From Phytohalomonas tamaricis (GTDB lineage: Bacteria; Pseudomonadota; Gammaproteobacteria; Pseudomonadales; Halomonadaceae): a stretch of 64,000 bases of DNA. The stretch spans positions 1 to 64,000 of the forward strand of contig NZ_PVRV01000023.1 of NCBI RefSeq assembly GCF_003012345.1. The letters run 5' to 3'. The position numbers and the translations under genes are program-made. Numbering within the stretch: position 1 is the stretch's first letter; each line of letters starts with the position of its first letter. Positions 42,681 to 52,474 of this stretch are shown here, piece by piece. A model generated the notes under the pieces. The model saw nothing but the letters and a program-made list of their open reading frames with translations. It was not told the origin of the DNA and ran no database searches.

Positions 42681-43937
42681 ATGTTTGGTACGCATAATAA
42701 AATGCTGGTCGGTTGGAGCTTTTTATTCTTGGCGCTATTCGCTGTGATAGTATCAAGGCGCGCTGATATTATATTTAATGCTCAGCCATGGGCCGAAGAT
42801 GGAAATATATGGCTTGCTCAAATATATAACAATGGATTCTGGAATAGCGTTATACATCCGCAAAATGGTTATTACCAAACAGTATCAAGACTGGCTTACG
42901 GTATTGGTATATTATTTGGAGTGGGTAACGCGCCGCTTGTTGCCAATATTATAGCAATATCTCTGCGATGCGCCTTCGTGATGTTCATCCTCTCAAGCCG
43001 GATGAACAATATACCTCTAAAGTACCGGTTAGTAGCCGCATTTTATTTTTTGGTTATGCCTAACCTTGGTGAAGCATACGTTAATATTACCAACGCGCAT
43101 TGGTATCTGGCCGTATACTTGCTAGCAGTAATACTTTGCGAGGATGCCGCAAACAAATATTGGAAAACTCACGACTTTGCTGTCCTATTTTTAAGTGGAA
43201 CAAGCGGGCCGTTCGTAATTTTTTTAGCTCCTTGCCTCATAATAAAGAGGATAGCTCAAAGGGGCGGGTTCGTTAATGCTATAAAAAGAATCAATTTGTT
43301 TGATCTGGTTATGGCGGCGTTGTGCTTTGTGCAACTTATTGCAGTGTTGAGCATATCTGATAGCGATAGGGTATCAGCACCTTTAGGCGCGTCAGTTGGA
43401 CTGTTGGTAGAAATATTCTCAGCAAAAATATTCGCAAGTACATTTGCTGAGGCCCATGATGCGGTTGGTATACTCCGAACCCCATTATTTGCATGGCTCC
43501 TATTCTTGCTTGTTACAGGAGGCGTTATATATTTCACCTTTAAATCTGAGTGGAGATTTAAAGCTGCCGTTATTTTCCCAATAGTGATGATTGGTTTTGC
43601 ATTGTCGAAGCCTATGGTTACGCCATCGGAGCCGTTAACATTATGGGAAATAATGTTAATACCTCTTGCTGGTCAGAGATACTTCTTCATCACTAACTTT
43701 GCCTTTTTCTGCTTCCTTTTATATGCAGTCCACAAGATAGGTGTGAAAACAAATTTGATGCTTGCTGTCCTTGTTCTTGGATTAATACCAACATTACATA
43801 AAGACTTTTTTATTCCTCCTTTACCGTATATTAGCTTTTATGAGGACATCGAAAGGTTTAATAAGGCTGAAACAGGCGAAGTGGTTAGAATTGCAATAAC
43901 ACCTCCAAGATGGTTTATGGTGCTGGAAAAGAAATAA
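42681..43937 (+). CDS. GtrC-like serotype-specific glucosyltransferase (membrane)
   Basis: Expected to move glucose from bactoprenyl-phosphate-glucose to O-antigen on the outer face. The 418 residues form about 9-11 hydrophobic segments with GtrII/GtrC-type features: WAEDGNIWLAQIYNNGFW near residue 37, YVNITNAHWYLAVYLLAVIL near 134, and an acidic loop. The coding sequence is much more AT-rich than the neighbouring gtrB (many ATA and AAA codons), typical of variable serotype genes from another donor. No gtrA flippase gene is present in the window. The sugar linkage cannot be told. Confidence 0.8.
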   Translation: MFGTHNKMLVGWSFLFLALFAVIVSRRADIIFNAQPWAEDGNIWLAQIYNNGFWNSVIHPQNGYYQTVSRLAYGIGILFGVGNAPLVANIIAISLRCAFVMFILSSRMNNIPLKYRLVAAFYFLVMPNLGEAYVNITNAHWYLAVYLLAVILCEDAANKYWKTHDFAVLFLSGTSGPFVIFLAPCLIIKRIAQRGGFVNAIKRINLFDLVMAALCFVQLIAVLSISDSDRVSAPLGASVGLLVEIFSAKIFASTFAEAHDAVGILRTPLFAWLLFLLVTGGVIYFTFKSEWRFKAAVIFPIVMIGFALSKPMVTPSEPLTLWEIMLIPLAGQRYFFITNFAFFCFLLYAVHKIGVKTNLMLAVLVLGLIPTLHKDFFIPPLPYISFYEDIERFNKAETGEVVRIAITPPRWFMVLEKK

Positions 43938-43942
43938 TCTGC

Positions 43943-43967
43943 AAGGCCTCCAGGTAGGAGGCCTTTT
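43943..43967. terminator. bidirectional terminator between gtrC-like gene and tailspike
   Basis: AAGGCCTCC pairs with GGAGGCCTT around AGGTA, with A-rich and T-rich flanks. It separates the plus-strand accessory arm from the minus-strand late operon. Confidence 0.85.
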
Positions 43968-43987
43968 TATATCCTATGGCAGTGATA

Positions 43988-45577
43988 CTAATATCCATAC
44001 GCTACGTAGTTTATACGGTAAGACTCACCTACCGTCAGGCCTGTAACCCTAATTCCGAATGAGTTGGTGTATGCGGTGTTGTCACGAGGAGCTGTTACTC
44101 TCGCTGTGTCTGAGGATGGGTTAGACCCGAAACACACTATAGCGGTAGCCACGCCTGTTCTCATTTGTTTATTCAATTCAACTCTACGAGTTTCCGTTGT
44201 AGATGCAGCTGTAAATACAGCAGTGCCTACTCGTAGCTGCTGATTTGAAATATCAAAGTCATACCGGCTATCTGTAGAGTTCTCGTATTGAACAGACAAA
44301 TCCAGATTTTTGAATGACCCTGAATCACGCCGATATTCTCCTGTTCCAGTAACACCTGACACAAAAGTGCGGCAAGCATAAAGGCGAGTTGTTGGAGAAA
44401 TAACAACACCAGTATCAGTGGCGGCATTGATACCAGTGGTCAAATTCTCCGCTGAAATATCAATAGATACGTGGCGTTGGTTGACTGCGATCTGAACGCC
44501 CTCACTAGCGCTTGATGTTGTGTTCTGGTTGACACCAATGATGGTGGTATTCTTGATTTGACTAAGATCATCGCCACCTTGATCTGCATCCGCTCCCAAT
44601 ACGACGCCGCGAGTCTGCTTCCCATCTATATTGGCAACATATAACAGGCATGAGCTCACGATTACCTGAGCAACGTTAATGGCTCGGATACAGATCCCTG
44701 TGCTGTTAATGTGAGTGTTATCCACAGACAGGTATGGGTTGCGTTCTCCAGTATAGTTTTCCCAGTTAATACCGTACTCAAGACCAGACCCGGATAGCAT
44801 TGTGGTATTTGAGACATGAACGCCTTCCCATCCACCATTGACTTGTACGCCACGAGTGCCGTCATGCACACGAAGATTATCAATGATCACATCAGAAGCA
44901 TCGGTCTTCTGTCCATCTAGGAAGATAGCTGTCCCACCGCCTACAGTGGTCTTACCTTGGTAAAGAATGTCTCGAAAATTAGCAAAGGTACAGGACTCTG
45001 CATAAATGCCATTACTCCAATAGAGGTCATTAGTCACACCGGATAAGCGTAAATCTGAGAATGAGGTGTCAAGACTATAGGCATTACCACCATCGGAGTT
45101 GATGAGAGAGATTGCGGAGGCCGTGCCCTGGCCTCGGGTTTCCAGACCTAGTTTCTCGAATCGGCAAGTGGCCTTATCACCAGCACTAAAGGACTCTGTG
45201 CCTTCAGTAATACGGATACCAGCACCATCTGCGAACACCAAACGAGATGACTCAGGACCTGTCCCTACAAGACCTGTGTCTTGGGTTGGGCTAAGAGTGA
45301 CCGCAATGGTCGACGCAATGAAATAGTTCCCAGCAGGAACATAAGCGACGCCTTTAGTCATAGCTGCTAGAAAAGCAGCGGTATCATCGGTACTACCGTC
45401 TCCTTTCGCGCCAAAGTCTTTGACATTAACAATGTCGGCAAAGCGGTCAGACAAAGCGCGACCTGCCGTGGAACCCGTAGCCAGAATCGGAGTGGATGCA
45501 GTAGCTATTTCGGCTACCGGAATTTCAGTTTCGCCGGTAGGTGTGCTGAGAGTGTCGAGACGAAGAATAGCAGGCAT
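43988..45577 (-). CDS. tailspike with right-handed beta-helix (pectate lyase-like)
   Basis: Receptor-binding tailspike, probably able to bind or cleave surface polysaccharide. The 529 residues have a short virion-attachment N-terminus to about residue 45, then VNVKDFGAKGDGSTDDTAAF at 50-69, the hallmark of pectate_lyase_3/GDSL-like tailspikes, followed by beta-helix repeats rich in Asn, Ser and Val to about 400 and a small C-terminal domain. The start overlaps the previous stop by one base (TAATG). Last gene of the late operon. No catalytic pair could be assigned. Confidence 0.85.
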   Translation of the reverse strand: MPAILRLDTLSTPTGETEIPVAEIATASTPILATGSTAGRALSDRFADIVNVKDFGAKGDGSTDDTAAFLAAMTKGVAYVPAGNYFIASTIAVTLSPTQDTGLVGTGPESSRLVFADGAGIRITEGTESFSAGDKATCRFEKLGLETRGQGTASAISLINSDGGNAYSLDTSFSDLRLSGVTNDLYWSNGIYAESCTFANFRDILYQGKTTVGGGTAIFLDGQKTDASDVIIDNLRVHDGTRGVQVNGGWEGVHVSNTTMLSGSGLEYGINWENYTGERNPYLSVDNTHINSTGICIRAINVAQVIVSSCLLYVANIDGKQTRGVVLGADADQGGDDLSQIKNTTIIGVNQNTTSSASEGVQIAVNQRHVSIDISAENLTTGINAATDTGVVISPTTRLYACRTFVSGVTGTGEYRRDSGSFKNLDLSVQYENSTDSRYDFDISNQQLRVGTAVFTAASTTETRRVELNKQMRTGVATAIVCFGSNPSSDTARVTAPRDNTAYTNSFGIRVTGLTVGESYRINYVAYGY

Positions 45578-46266
45578 TAGTTTTGCTCCTGGCCAGAAAG
45601 AATGACCCAGTCGGTGTTTTCAGGGATGGTTACGGTGATGCCATCGGCGATGGTGAGTGGGCCGATTGATGCATAGTTGCTGTTAGGTTCGAATAGCGGC
45701 GCCTCAGTCATGATCTTGCTGTGACCGAAGTAGGGCAGACCGAAACTTCCAAGCTCGTTGGGATGCGTTTTGAATACCAACTCGCCGTTCTCAAGGCGAT
45801 AGCGTGACTGACGGTTCCGGCGCGTTTCATCCATGAACACATGGACGACTTGGCCTTCTGTTAACGTCGCTGCGCTCGCGTCAGCGTAAGTGTCATAGAA
45901 GAGGATGTTGCCGCTGGCTTCAGATGCCGTCCGCGAATTTTCCGCCGATTGAGCTGAAGATTGCGCAGAATTGGCAGATGAGGTAGCCGCCGTCTCAGCT
46001 TGATCAGCCGCGGTTTCCGCACGCTCACTTGCTGCCAAGGCCTGCTGATAAGAACCATCGAAGTCTTCGATAAGCTGATAGCGGAGATCGCTGAAAAGCT
46101 TTGTGAAGCCGGCATATGTGGTGAGGTCTTTACCCAGGCGGCTGGAGGCCGTGTAGGTGTCCGAACTCAGCAAAATGTCGAATAGCTCCGCGTTAAACAA
46201 AGCGTCCCGCAATTCGCGGGACGGGACAGGGTTGCTGGTCGGGGTGATAGCGTGCGCTTCGGCCAT
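45577..46266 (-). CDS. tail fibre/appendage protein with Ala-Ser coiled coil
   Basis: A 229-residue tail appendage. A central segment (about 70-120) is an alanine- and serine-rich heptad region (SERAETAADQAETAATSSAN) typical of trimeric phage fibre stalks. A globular C-terminus containing VVHVFMDETRRNRQSRYRLE, also found as a small domain in many tail fibres, lies beyond. Located between the central tail hub and the tailspike and overlapping both neighbours by one base, so it may connect the spike to the tail tip. Confidence 0.75.
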   Translation of the reverse strand: MAEAHAITPTSNPVPSRELRDALFNAELFDILLSSDTYTASSRLGKDLTTYAGFTKLFSDLRYQLIEDFDGSYQQALAASERAETAADQAETAATSSANSAQSSAQSAENSRTASEASGNILFYDTYADASAATLTEGQVVHVFMDETRRNRQSRYRLENGELVFKTHPNELGSFGLPYFGHSKIMTEAPLFEPNSNYASIGPLTIADGITVTIPENTDWVILSGQEQN

Positions 46267-48422
46267 TAGTAATCCCTAGCGAACATGCGTTCGTCATAGT
46301 TTTGGAGGGTAAGTTCGACTAAGCCGTTGTCTTTGGGCTTGCGCCCAGTCACTACATAGTCATGGGCGGCAGGATCGGATGACAGCGCGATGAGGTATCG
46401 GCTACCGGCCTGCCTTGAGTTGAAGTCGGAAATAAAGGGCGAGAAGTCACCCATGTAGGCACTAAATGACAAGCTATCGATAGGTGTTACAGGCACGGCA
46501 TCACTGACGTTGCCTTGCTGATCGGTCATGTAGACAACGTAATCAACGCCAGCTTGCCAATCCACGCGTTCACTCATCGTGTAGCGATAACCGTCGATAC
46601 TTAAGATCTCGCCTTCTGCTTCGGCGGTATCGTAGATGTCCACGTATTTGACCCGATCACCGAAATCAACGAGATAACCGTCCGACAGCACCTTATCGAC
46701 GATCTTGCGCCTCTGATAAACCAGGCGTAGCGCCTCCATCCATGCTCTGTCCTGCGCCTGAATCTTGTTCCGGCAACCGGCCAGATCTAACTCATTAGGA
46801 CGGCTGGCAAGGCCCTCGGTGATATTGCCGTCGCTATCAATAACAAGACGGATCTCGGCAGAACTGTCATCACTGGGATCGGTGTACGCCAGTGTGACGC
46901 CGTTGTAGTCGCTCGGTCGCTGTAGACTGTAGGTTTGCTGCTGATTGTCCCCGGAGGCGATATTGCGGCGATTAAACATGGCAACGACTGGCTTATCACC
47001 TTCTTCGCGAAAGCAGCGCCACACGCCGCCGTCGCGATAAACACCGACCCGGGCAGCGTTACAGATCGTCTTGACGCGCTCACCTAGACTGATCGCCGAG
47101 TCATCCATCGAGAAGTCGAAGTAACTGAGTTCAGGTTGCCGTGCCTGCAATTCATCCTGGATGGCATAGGCACTTTCAAGGTCAACTTCATCCAGATCGC
47201 GCCCAGCTGCTTCTACCATCGTGTAGCGGAACGCATCAGCGAAGCCGCGCCGGCCTGTGAATTCACTGTCGCGGTAGCTGTAAAGCTTGCGTGTACACTC
47301 AAGGTTGATCTTGCGCTCTGACGAGGACAGCGCGTATTCGGTCGCCTTGGTAGTAACATCTACCGTAGTGACGTTGCCGAATCCCGAGCCGCTATAGGCG
47401 CGAATGGCGACGGCGGTTTCCCACTTGACCTGCCGACTATCGCCCGCGTTTTTGCTGGGTGCGCTGGAAATGCCTGCACGAACGCGGTAATAGCCTGGAG
47501 CGACTATAACCTTCTCTGTATAGAAGCGCGGGTCTAGCGTGCGATCTTCCTTGTAATACGTGTACTCAACGACTTCGCCGATCACGTTGCCATCAATGTC
47601 GGTCTGCTGAATTTGCACCTTCCACTCGACGAACAAGCTGGAGCCATCTTCAGCACGCAAACCTTGAGGAAGCTGGAAGTGATTCCAGACCTGCTCAGCG
47701 TAATCTGCCAGCTGGAACCAGCCAATCCATGTAATGTCGCCGGGATCGTCTGCTGTTCCGCTACGGTCAGTCAGCTCCTGACCGTTGATCTCGTTGGATT
47801 CACGCGCAATCAAAAGGTTTTCGGGCACGCTGCCCGGGCCATGGATGGTGTAGCTCGCCCCTGGCACGTTATCGAGCGGTGACTGATCGGTCCTGACCTG
47901 ATGAATCTCGTACTCACCGACACCCAGACAGAACACCTCGCGCACGTACTTGAGGTTGTCTCGGTATTCATAAATCGATGGCTGAATAAGGTCGGGATAA
48001 GCCACTACGCGCCCGAATATCTCAGGGATAGCCTGATAAGGCCGGGCAATGTTGGTCTGTCCTTTGAGCGAATTGTTGGGCGACTCGGTATAGGACTGGT
48101 CGGCGCTCTGCGGGATCGTTGGACGTGGGATCAACGACTGCAGCGCCACCAGCGCCACTACGGCAATAATCGTGATCGTGATCGGATCCAAGCCGCTCGG
48201 ATTGTGAACGATGGTCAATACATCTCCATCACAAGCAACGCTGTCCCATGCGGGCAAGTCACTCGTGATATTGACTCCGTTATAGATGACATCTGTCTCG
48301 ATACCACCGAATCCCGGCGCGTACATCTCTTGGATATACTCGATCAGGCGACGCCCGGCAGGTACCTCGGCCAAGTCACGATTGCGCGAGACCGGATCTC
48401 GATGAATAACAATGGTCAGCAT
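46266..48422 (-). CDS. central tail hub / host specificity protein (TipJ-like)
   Basis: The 718-residue protein corresponds to the lambda gpJ/TipJ group that caps the tail tip and anchors the fibres. It has a small N-terminal region (LTIVIHRDPVSRN), a membrane-active-looking hydrophobic stretch near residue 95 (ITITIIAVVALVALQSL), and the phage tail hub core with GRVVAYPDLIQPSIYEYRDN near 140. ATG 48422 has GGAG nine bases upstream and lies inside the NlpC gene end (7-base overlap); a TTG five codons upstream is less likely. Confidence 0.82.
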   Translation of the reverse strand: MLTIVIHRDPVSRNRDLAEVPAGRRLIEYIQEMYAPGFGGIETDVIYNGVNITSDLPAWDSVACDGDVLTIVHNPSGLDPITITIIAVVALVALQSLIPRPTIPQSADQSYTESPNNSLKGQTNIARPYQAIPEIFGRVVAYPDLIQPSIYEYRDNLKYVREVFCLGVGEYEIHQVRTDQSPLDNVPGASYTIHGPGSVPENLLIARESNEINGQELTDRSGTADDPGDITWIGWFQLADYAEQVWNHFQLPQGLRAEDGSSLFVEWKVQIQQTDIDGNVIGEVVEYTYYKEDRTLDPRFYTEKVIVAPGYYRVRAGISSAPSKNAGDSRQVKWETAVAIRAYSGSGFGNVTTVDVTTKATEYALSSSERKINLECTRKLYSYRDSEFTGRRGFADAFRYTMVEAAGRDLDEVDLESAYAIQDELQARQPELSYFDFSMDDSAISLGERVKTICNAARVGVYRDGGVWRCFREEGDKPVVAMFNRRNIASGDNQQQTYSLQRPSDYNGVTLAYTDPSDDSSAEIRLVIDSDGNITEGLASRPNELDLAGCRNKIQAQDRAWMEALRLVYQRRKIVDKVLSDGYLVDFGDRVKYVDIYDTAEAEGEILSIDGYRYTMSERVDWQAGVDYVVYMTDQQGNVSDAVPVTPIDSLSFSAYMGDFSPFISDFNSRQAGSRYLIALSSDPAAHDYVVTGRKPKDNGLVELTLQNYDERMFARDY

Positions 48423-48817
48423 CCGGTATATCTCCAAAACTCAAGGCGCGAATACATGCGCCTAATGGCGCGCAGCGGATGGTTAAAAACCTGGCCGCCT
48501 TTCTCTTCGTCGCCGTAGGCGTGGACGCAGCGGTCATCGATCACCAAGCCGATATGGCAAGGCACATCATTCTGGAAAGCCATAAAGACAACGCCCTGAT
48601 CGTCACGCTGCCAGTAACTACCCGCGACCTGCTCGAAGTAGCCGTCTGCGATGCCTAGGGAGCGATCTTCAAAGGCTGGAATGGGCGCCACTTCGACGCC
48701 CTCGACCTCGCGGTAATAAGCGATCACCAGCCCCATGCAGTCATAAGCGTCCGGCCCTTGGGCACGATTAACCCAGGGCGCGCCGACGACGCGTCCGATG
48801 AAGGTTTGTTTGTCCAT
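48416..48817 (-). CDS. NlpC/P60 peptidase of the tail tip
   Basis: Tail-associated cell-wall peptidase (lambda gpK-like role), probably opening peptidoglycan during DNA injection. The 133 residues show the nucleophile Cys27 in AYDCMGLVI and the general base His88 in PCHIGLVID. The protein is short and lacks the JAB domain that is fused in lambda gpK. It overlaps the hub gene. Confidence 0.87.
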   Translation of the reverse strand: MDKQTFIGRVVGAPWVNRAQGPDAYDCMGLVIAYYREVEGVEVAPIPAFEDRSLGIADGYFEQVAGSYWQRDDQGVVFMAFQNDVPCHIGLVIDDRCVHAYGDEEKGGQVFNHPLRAIRRMYSRLEFWRYTGC

Positions 48818-48826
48818 GGGAACTCG

Positions 48827-49324
48827 CTAGATGTTTTTCAGGCCGGGGAAGTCGACGGGGGAATATTCCCGCGATACGTCACGCGTGCTGGGATTGTCGT
48901 CTTCTGCCTTGATCGACACAGTGTCGGCTTTAAAAGCGATGTCGCTGATATAGAGCGCAATTACCTTGGTCGGGCCGGTAGTGACGCTCGACAGGTACTG
49001 CCGATAGGTCAGCAAGGCAGGCTTGAAGAAGTCGGCTCCGTCGAGCTTGCGCAACTGCATCTTTACCTGACTGCCGACGCGCCCCAGATCGACTGAAATC
49101 GAAGCGTCTGGCGTATCGGTCTGGTCCGGTGTCGAAACCGCGAAATTAGCGGCGCGGAAGGTGACTGTCTCGCCGGTTTCTATTAACAGGTCGCGATCAT
49201 CGAAGCCTTGAATGAAGCGCAGACTGCCGATCTTCTGGTGATAAATCTCGAAGGTCAGGTACTGCATAACCTTGGCCGGCTTGACCGAATGAAACTGGCG
49301 CACTTCAAGAGAGGCTTCAGGCAT
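48827..49324 (-). CDS. tail tip protein, DUF1833-like
   Basis: A 165-residue minor tail protein. The start MPEASLEV is chosen because AAGGAG precedes it, while a longer in-frame start lies upstream inside the preceding gene. Composition is beta-rich (YLTFEIYHQKIGSLRFIQGF near residue 30, then ETVTFRAANFAV), as in DUF1833 and lambda gpL-type tip proteins. It overlaps the preceding gene by eight bases. Position between the phage minor tail gene and the NlpC gene supports a tail-tip role. Confidence 0.72.
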   Translation of the reverse strand: MPEASLEVRQFHSVKPAKVMQYLTFEIYHQKIGSLRFIQGFDDRDLLIETGETVTFRAANFAVSTPDQTDTPDASISVDLGRVGSQVKMQLRKLDGADFFKPALLTYRQYLSSVTTGPTKVIALYISDIAFKADTVSIKAEDDNPSTRDVSREYSPVDFPGLKNI

Positions 49325-49802
49325 CTGGCCACTCCTTGTTAACGGTACGATCAAGGTATTCGAACTGCAGCGGGTAGGCCGCGCCGTATTGTTCTGACCA
49401 CTCCAGGATCACGTCATCATCGAACTCGCGCACGAGGCGTTTAGCGAAGCACTCACAGCCATACGTCAGAATGTTGCCAGTTTCGCTCTTGAGCTGCGGA
49501 TAGCCATCGACGGTAAAGCGAAGCTCATGCTCGACGAGTCCTTCCTCGGTCTTGACCGGCATGATGAAGCTGGAAAGACCTTTGTCGCAGTAGTTGGGTG
49601 ATTCCAGCCATATCCTGAAGATGTTGGCCTGCTCCCGCGTCATCGTTAGCGAGAACGACCAGAAAACAGGCGTGTTCTCGGTCAGCCGCTCGACATAGCC
49701 GGGGCCAACGGCAGGATCGGACATGCGGTAAGTCGCCGCCTGCGACCGCGACTTACCGCTCACCATCATGAGCGGCAGCCCTTTAGGATAATTGACTGCC
49801 AT
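49317..49802 (-). CDS. minor tail protein (tail tip attachment)
   Basis: A 161-residue protein following the tape measure gene, with which it overlaps by one base (TAATG). It has SFSLTMTREQANIFRIWLES near residue 50 and a C-terminal CECFAKRLVREFDDDVILEW. The position corresponds to lambda gpM/gpL-type tip proteins (distal-tail region). Family assignment is by position and general beta-rich character, not a clear motif. Confidence 0.65.
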   Translation of the reverse strand: MAVNYPKGLPLMMVSGKSRSQAATYRMSDPAVGPGYVERLTENTPVFWSFSLTMTREQANIFRIWLESPNYCDKGLSSFIMPVKTEEGLVEHELRFTVDGYPQLKSETGNILTYGCECFAKRLVREFDDDVILEWSEQYGAAYPLQFEYLDRTVNKEWPDA

Positions 49803-52414
49803 TAGCTCGATTTCCCTTTGACGTTGTACCCGGACGTGAGACCGCTAGCGACGGCACCGCTGCGCCGGCTCAACTGACTGGCAACTTCATTGACTGCTAA
49901 ATTGATGATGCGACGATCATTGGCATCTGTGCCGCCGTCAGAAGCCGTCACCTCAGCGCTCGTGTTGTTTTGAACATTCACGACGATGCCGCCACTGTTC
50001 CCGCTGGTCATGTCGTTGTTGCTGGTGACTTTGCCATTGCGTCCCGGCAACAAATAAGACTGTGTGCCCTGTGTGTACAGTTCGGGCTTACCGTCTTCGG
50101 TGACCCGGTACGCATTGCCTGCCGAGACACTACCGCCGTACTGTCGGCCACCTGCCATGGCTAGCGTTGATGAAAGGGCGGTCGTACCAATCAGAGCGGC
50201 AGCTGCGGGGGCTGCGTTCCCACCAAATGACGCTAGTGAGGCGAGTGCCGCCGCAGGAGCGTAAGCGGACGCCATCGAAGCGCCGGTAGCGGAAGCAGTA
50301 GCGGACGCAGCGGTCTGTGCTGCTTGCCCGATCGCGGCGTTGAGCGCCATTTGCACGCCCAGCTTGACGAATGATTGCAGCAAGGAGGCGAGTACGGTCT
50401 GCCCGATCGAACGCAACGTATCGTTGAGCGATTCACCCTGGCTTACGGCATTAGCAAAGGCATTGGATATAGTGTCATCGAGCGAAGTGAAGGCATTGCC
50501 TAACGACTCGTTGAGGAACGTCAACGGGTCAGCCGAATTCTCTTGGAACTCGACGATCTTGGCTGCGGCCTGCTCAGTGAAACCGGTAAGCTCTTGGATT
50601 CGAGCGATGTTGGAATCGCGCTGAGCTTGCAGCATGGCAGCTTGATGCTGCTTTTCCGCCTCTAGTTCAGCCTGATTCATTTCCGCAACTTTTGCGGCAT
50701 ACTCGGCGTTGTTGCGTTCAAGTAGTTGCTGCTGCTGTGCACTACCTTCTTCATAGAGCGTCTGGATCTCAAGGTTACGCTCTTGATATTCGCGATATGC
50801 CGCCTCGCTCTCGGTTGCAAGTGCTTCCTCGACCATACGTCGACGGCTTTCCAATTCTTGCTGCAGCCGCTCGGCCTCTTTTGCTGCCTTCTTGGCCACT
50901 GAGTCATCAACATCTGTTGTGGCCGGAGGTGTGACCGTATTGCGTGATCGTTCATTTCGGCTGGACTTGAGCGCTTCAAGCTGCTTGATCGCTTCTTTCT
51001 GCGCCTCGATCTCGCTGGTTACGCCGGAAAGCTCCTGCTGTGCCTGGGTGTAGCCGGTGATATTGACGCCCGATACACCCAGCACGCCGCTATTCTTGAG
51101 GCTGTTATCATTAAGCGCTGCCTGCGCCTGCTGCACTTTCTGGCGCGCCTGATCGGCTTTGGTCGCTAGATCAGCGAGCGTGCCACCGAAGTCAGCGATC
51201 TTGTTGTCGATCTGCGCGTCGGTCAGGTTGTCGATGTCTCCGGTCAGCTCCTGGACACGCGCTGAGAGCTTGGCCGCACGACTCTCGGCGCCGAATAGAG
51301 AATCACGGAACTGATAGATAGCTGTGGCTGCGAGAATGGCCACGCCAACAGGGCCACCCAGTGTCGCCATGGCCGCAGAGAGACCACGCACCGCAATGGC
51401 TGACGTAGCCGCTCTAGCACCCATGGTGCTATAGGCGGTAGTGAGGGAAGCGGCACCCAAAGCGGCCGCAGCTTGCCTTGCCACTGCTGCAGTCAACGCC
51501 TGAACAAGACGCACGCCAATTGCTGTGGCGGCTAGGGATGCAACACTCGCTACATCGTCAATGTTCTCTGACAGATAAACCAGTGTATCGCCAGCAGATG
51601 TGACGACCGTGCGCACCGCCTGACTGTTGCCGATGAACTCCATCAGGTTGTTGTTAGCCACGGTAGTCTGTTGGCCGAACGTCGCCACAGCTCGAGTAAA
51701 ATCGTTCTCAACTGTGTCGGCATAGCCTTCAAGCGACTTGACGAGTAGATCCGCCGTAATACCGCCTTCGGCTGCAAATTCACGAAGCTGCCCGATGGTC
51801 TTGCCAGTTTGGGCCGCCACGGCGCGAAGGATAACGGGTGCTTGTTCAGCAACTGCGTTGAATTCATCCCCTCGAAGCGCACCAGCAGCCAAGCCTTGCC
51901 CGAGCTGGACTATGGCATTAGAGGCCTCTTGGGCTGTTGCGCCCGACGCTGCAAAACTCTTGTTGATCGTTTCCGTCAGGGCAATAACACGATCTTGTGA
52001 GACGCCAAGCCCTTGCGTTGATCGTGTCAGGCGTGAATAGAGATCAGCGGTCGCCCCGAAGCTGGAGCGTGAATCATTAGCGACTTGCATCAATCGATCT
52101 GTAACGTCCGTCAGCTCTTGCTGGCTGTCCGTCACTTGCCTGATTGAATTCTGCGCACTGGTCCAAGCGTCGGCGTAGGCAATGACCTTTTGCGCAGCCA
52201 TCGCGGAGCCAACCGCAGCGACCAATGTTTTCAGGTTACCCAGTGGGCCGAGCGCATCACTTACAGACCCATTGAAACTCCGAGTTGCTTTCTCTGCCCG
52301 GCCAAGGCTTGATTCCATGCGCCGGGATGACTGATTGACTTGACGCTCGGCGCTAAGCAGTCCGTCAGTTTTCGCGTCTACGGAATAGAACAGAGTGCCG
52401 GCATCGAACGCCAT
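49802..52414 (-). CDS. tail tape measure protein
   Basis: Sets tail length and helps DNA entry. The 870 residues have a tape measure domain at about 60-250 (SFGATADLYSRLTRSTQGLG, then ASNAIVQLGQGLAAGALRGD), a membrane/Ala-rich centre, coiled-coil sections (about 520-610), and a Gly/Ala-rich C-terminal part (AAAASATATG-like stretch near 690-760). By the usual 1.5 angstrom per residue this predicts a tail of very roughly 130 nm. GGAGAA precedes the ATG, directly after a terminator hairpin. Confidence 0.9.
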   Translation of the reverse strand: MAFDAGTLFYSVDAKTDGLLSAERQVNQSSRRMESSLGRAEKATRSFNGSVSDALGPLGNLKTLVAAVGSAMAAQKVIAYADAWTSAQNSIRQVTDSQQELTDVTDRLMQVANDSRSSFGATADLYSRLTRSTQGLGVSQDRVIALTETINKSFAASGATAQEASNAIVQLGQGLAAGALRGDEFNAVAEQAPVILRAVAAQTGKTIGQLREFAAEGGITADLLVKSLEGYADTVENDFTRAVATFGQQTTVANNNLMEFIGNSQAVRTVVTSAGDTLVYLSENIDDVASVASLAATAIGVRLVQALTAAVARQAAAALGAASLTTAYSTMGARAATSAIAVRGLSAAMATLGGPVGVAILAATAIYQFRDSLFGAESRAAKLSARVQELTGDIDNLTDAQIDNKIADFGGTLADLATKADQARQKVQQAQAALNDNSLKNSGVLGVSGVNITGYTQAQQELSGVTSEIEAQKEAIKQLEALKSSRNERSRNTVTPPATTDVDDSVAKKAAKEAERLQQELESRRRMVEEALATESEAAYREYQERNLEIQTLYEEGSAQQQQLLERNNAEYAAKVAEMNQAELEAEKQHQAAMLQAQRDSNIARIQELTGFTEQAAAKIVEFQENSADPLTFLNESLGNAFTSLDDTISNAFANAVSQGESLNDTLRSIGQTVLASLLQSFVKLGVQMALNAAIGQAAQTAASATASATGASMASAYAPAAALASLASFGGNAAPAAAALIGTTALSSTLAMAGGRQYGGSVSAGNAYRVTEDGKPELYTQGTQSYLLPGRNGKVTSNNDMTSGNSGGIVVNVQNNTSAEVTASDGGTDANDRRIINLAVNEVASQLSRRSGAVASGLTSGYNVKGKSS

Positions 52415-52430
52415 ATCTTTCTCCAGGCAT

Positions 52431-52457
52431 AAAAAAGCCCGGCGCTATGGCCGGGCT
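52431..52457 (-). terminator. terminator between the lipoprotein moron and tape measure gene
   Basis: AGCCCGGC pairs with GCCGGGCT and is followed by TTTTTT on the minus strand, then by ATGCCTGGAG, the ribosome site for the tape measure gene. A similar hairpin plus the same 10 bases precede the gene at 60404. Confidence 0.85.
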
Positions 52458-52474
52458 GTCTTCTCTTTTTCAGG

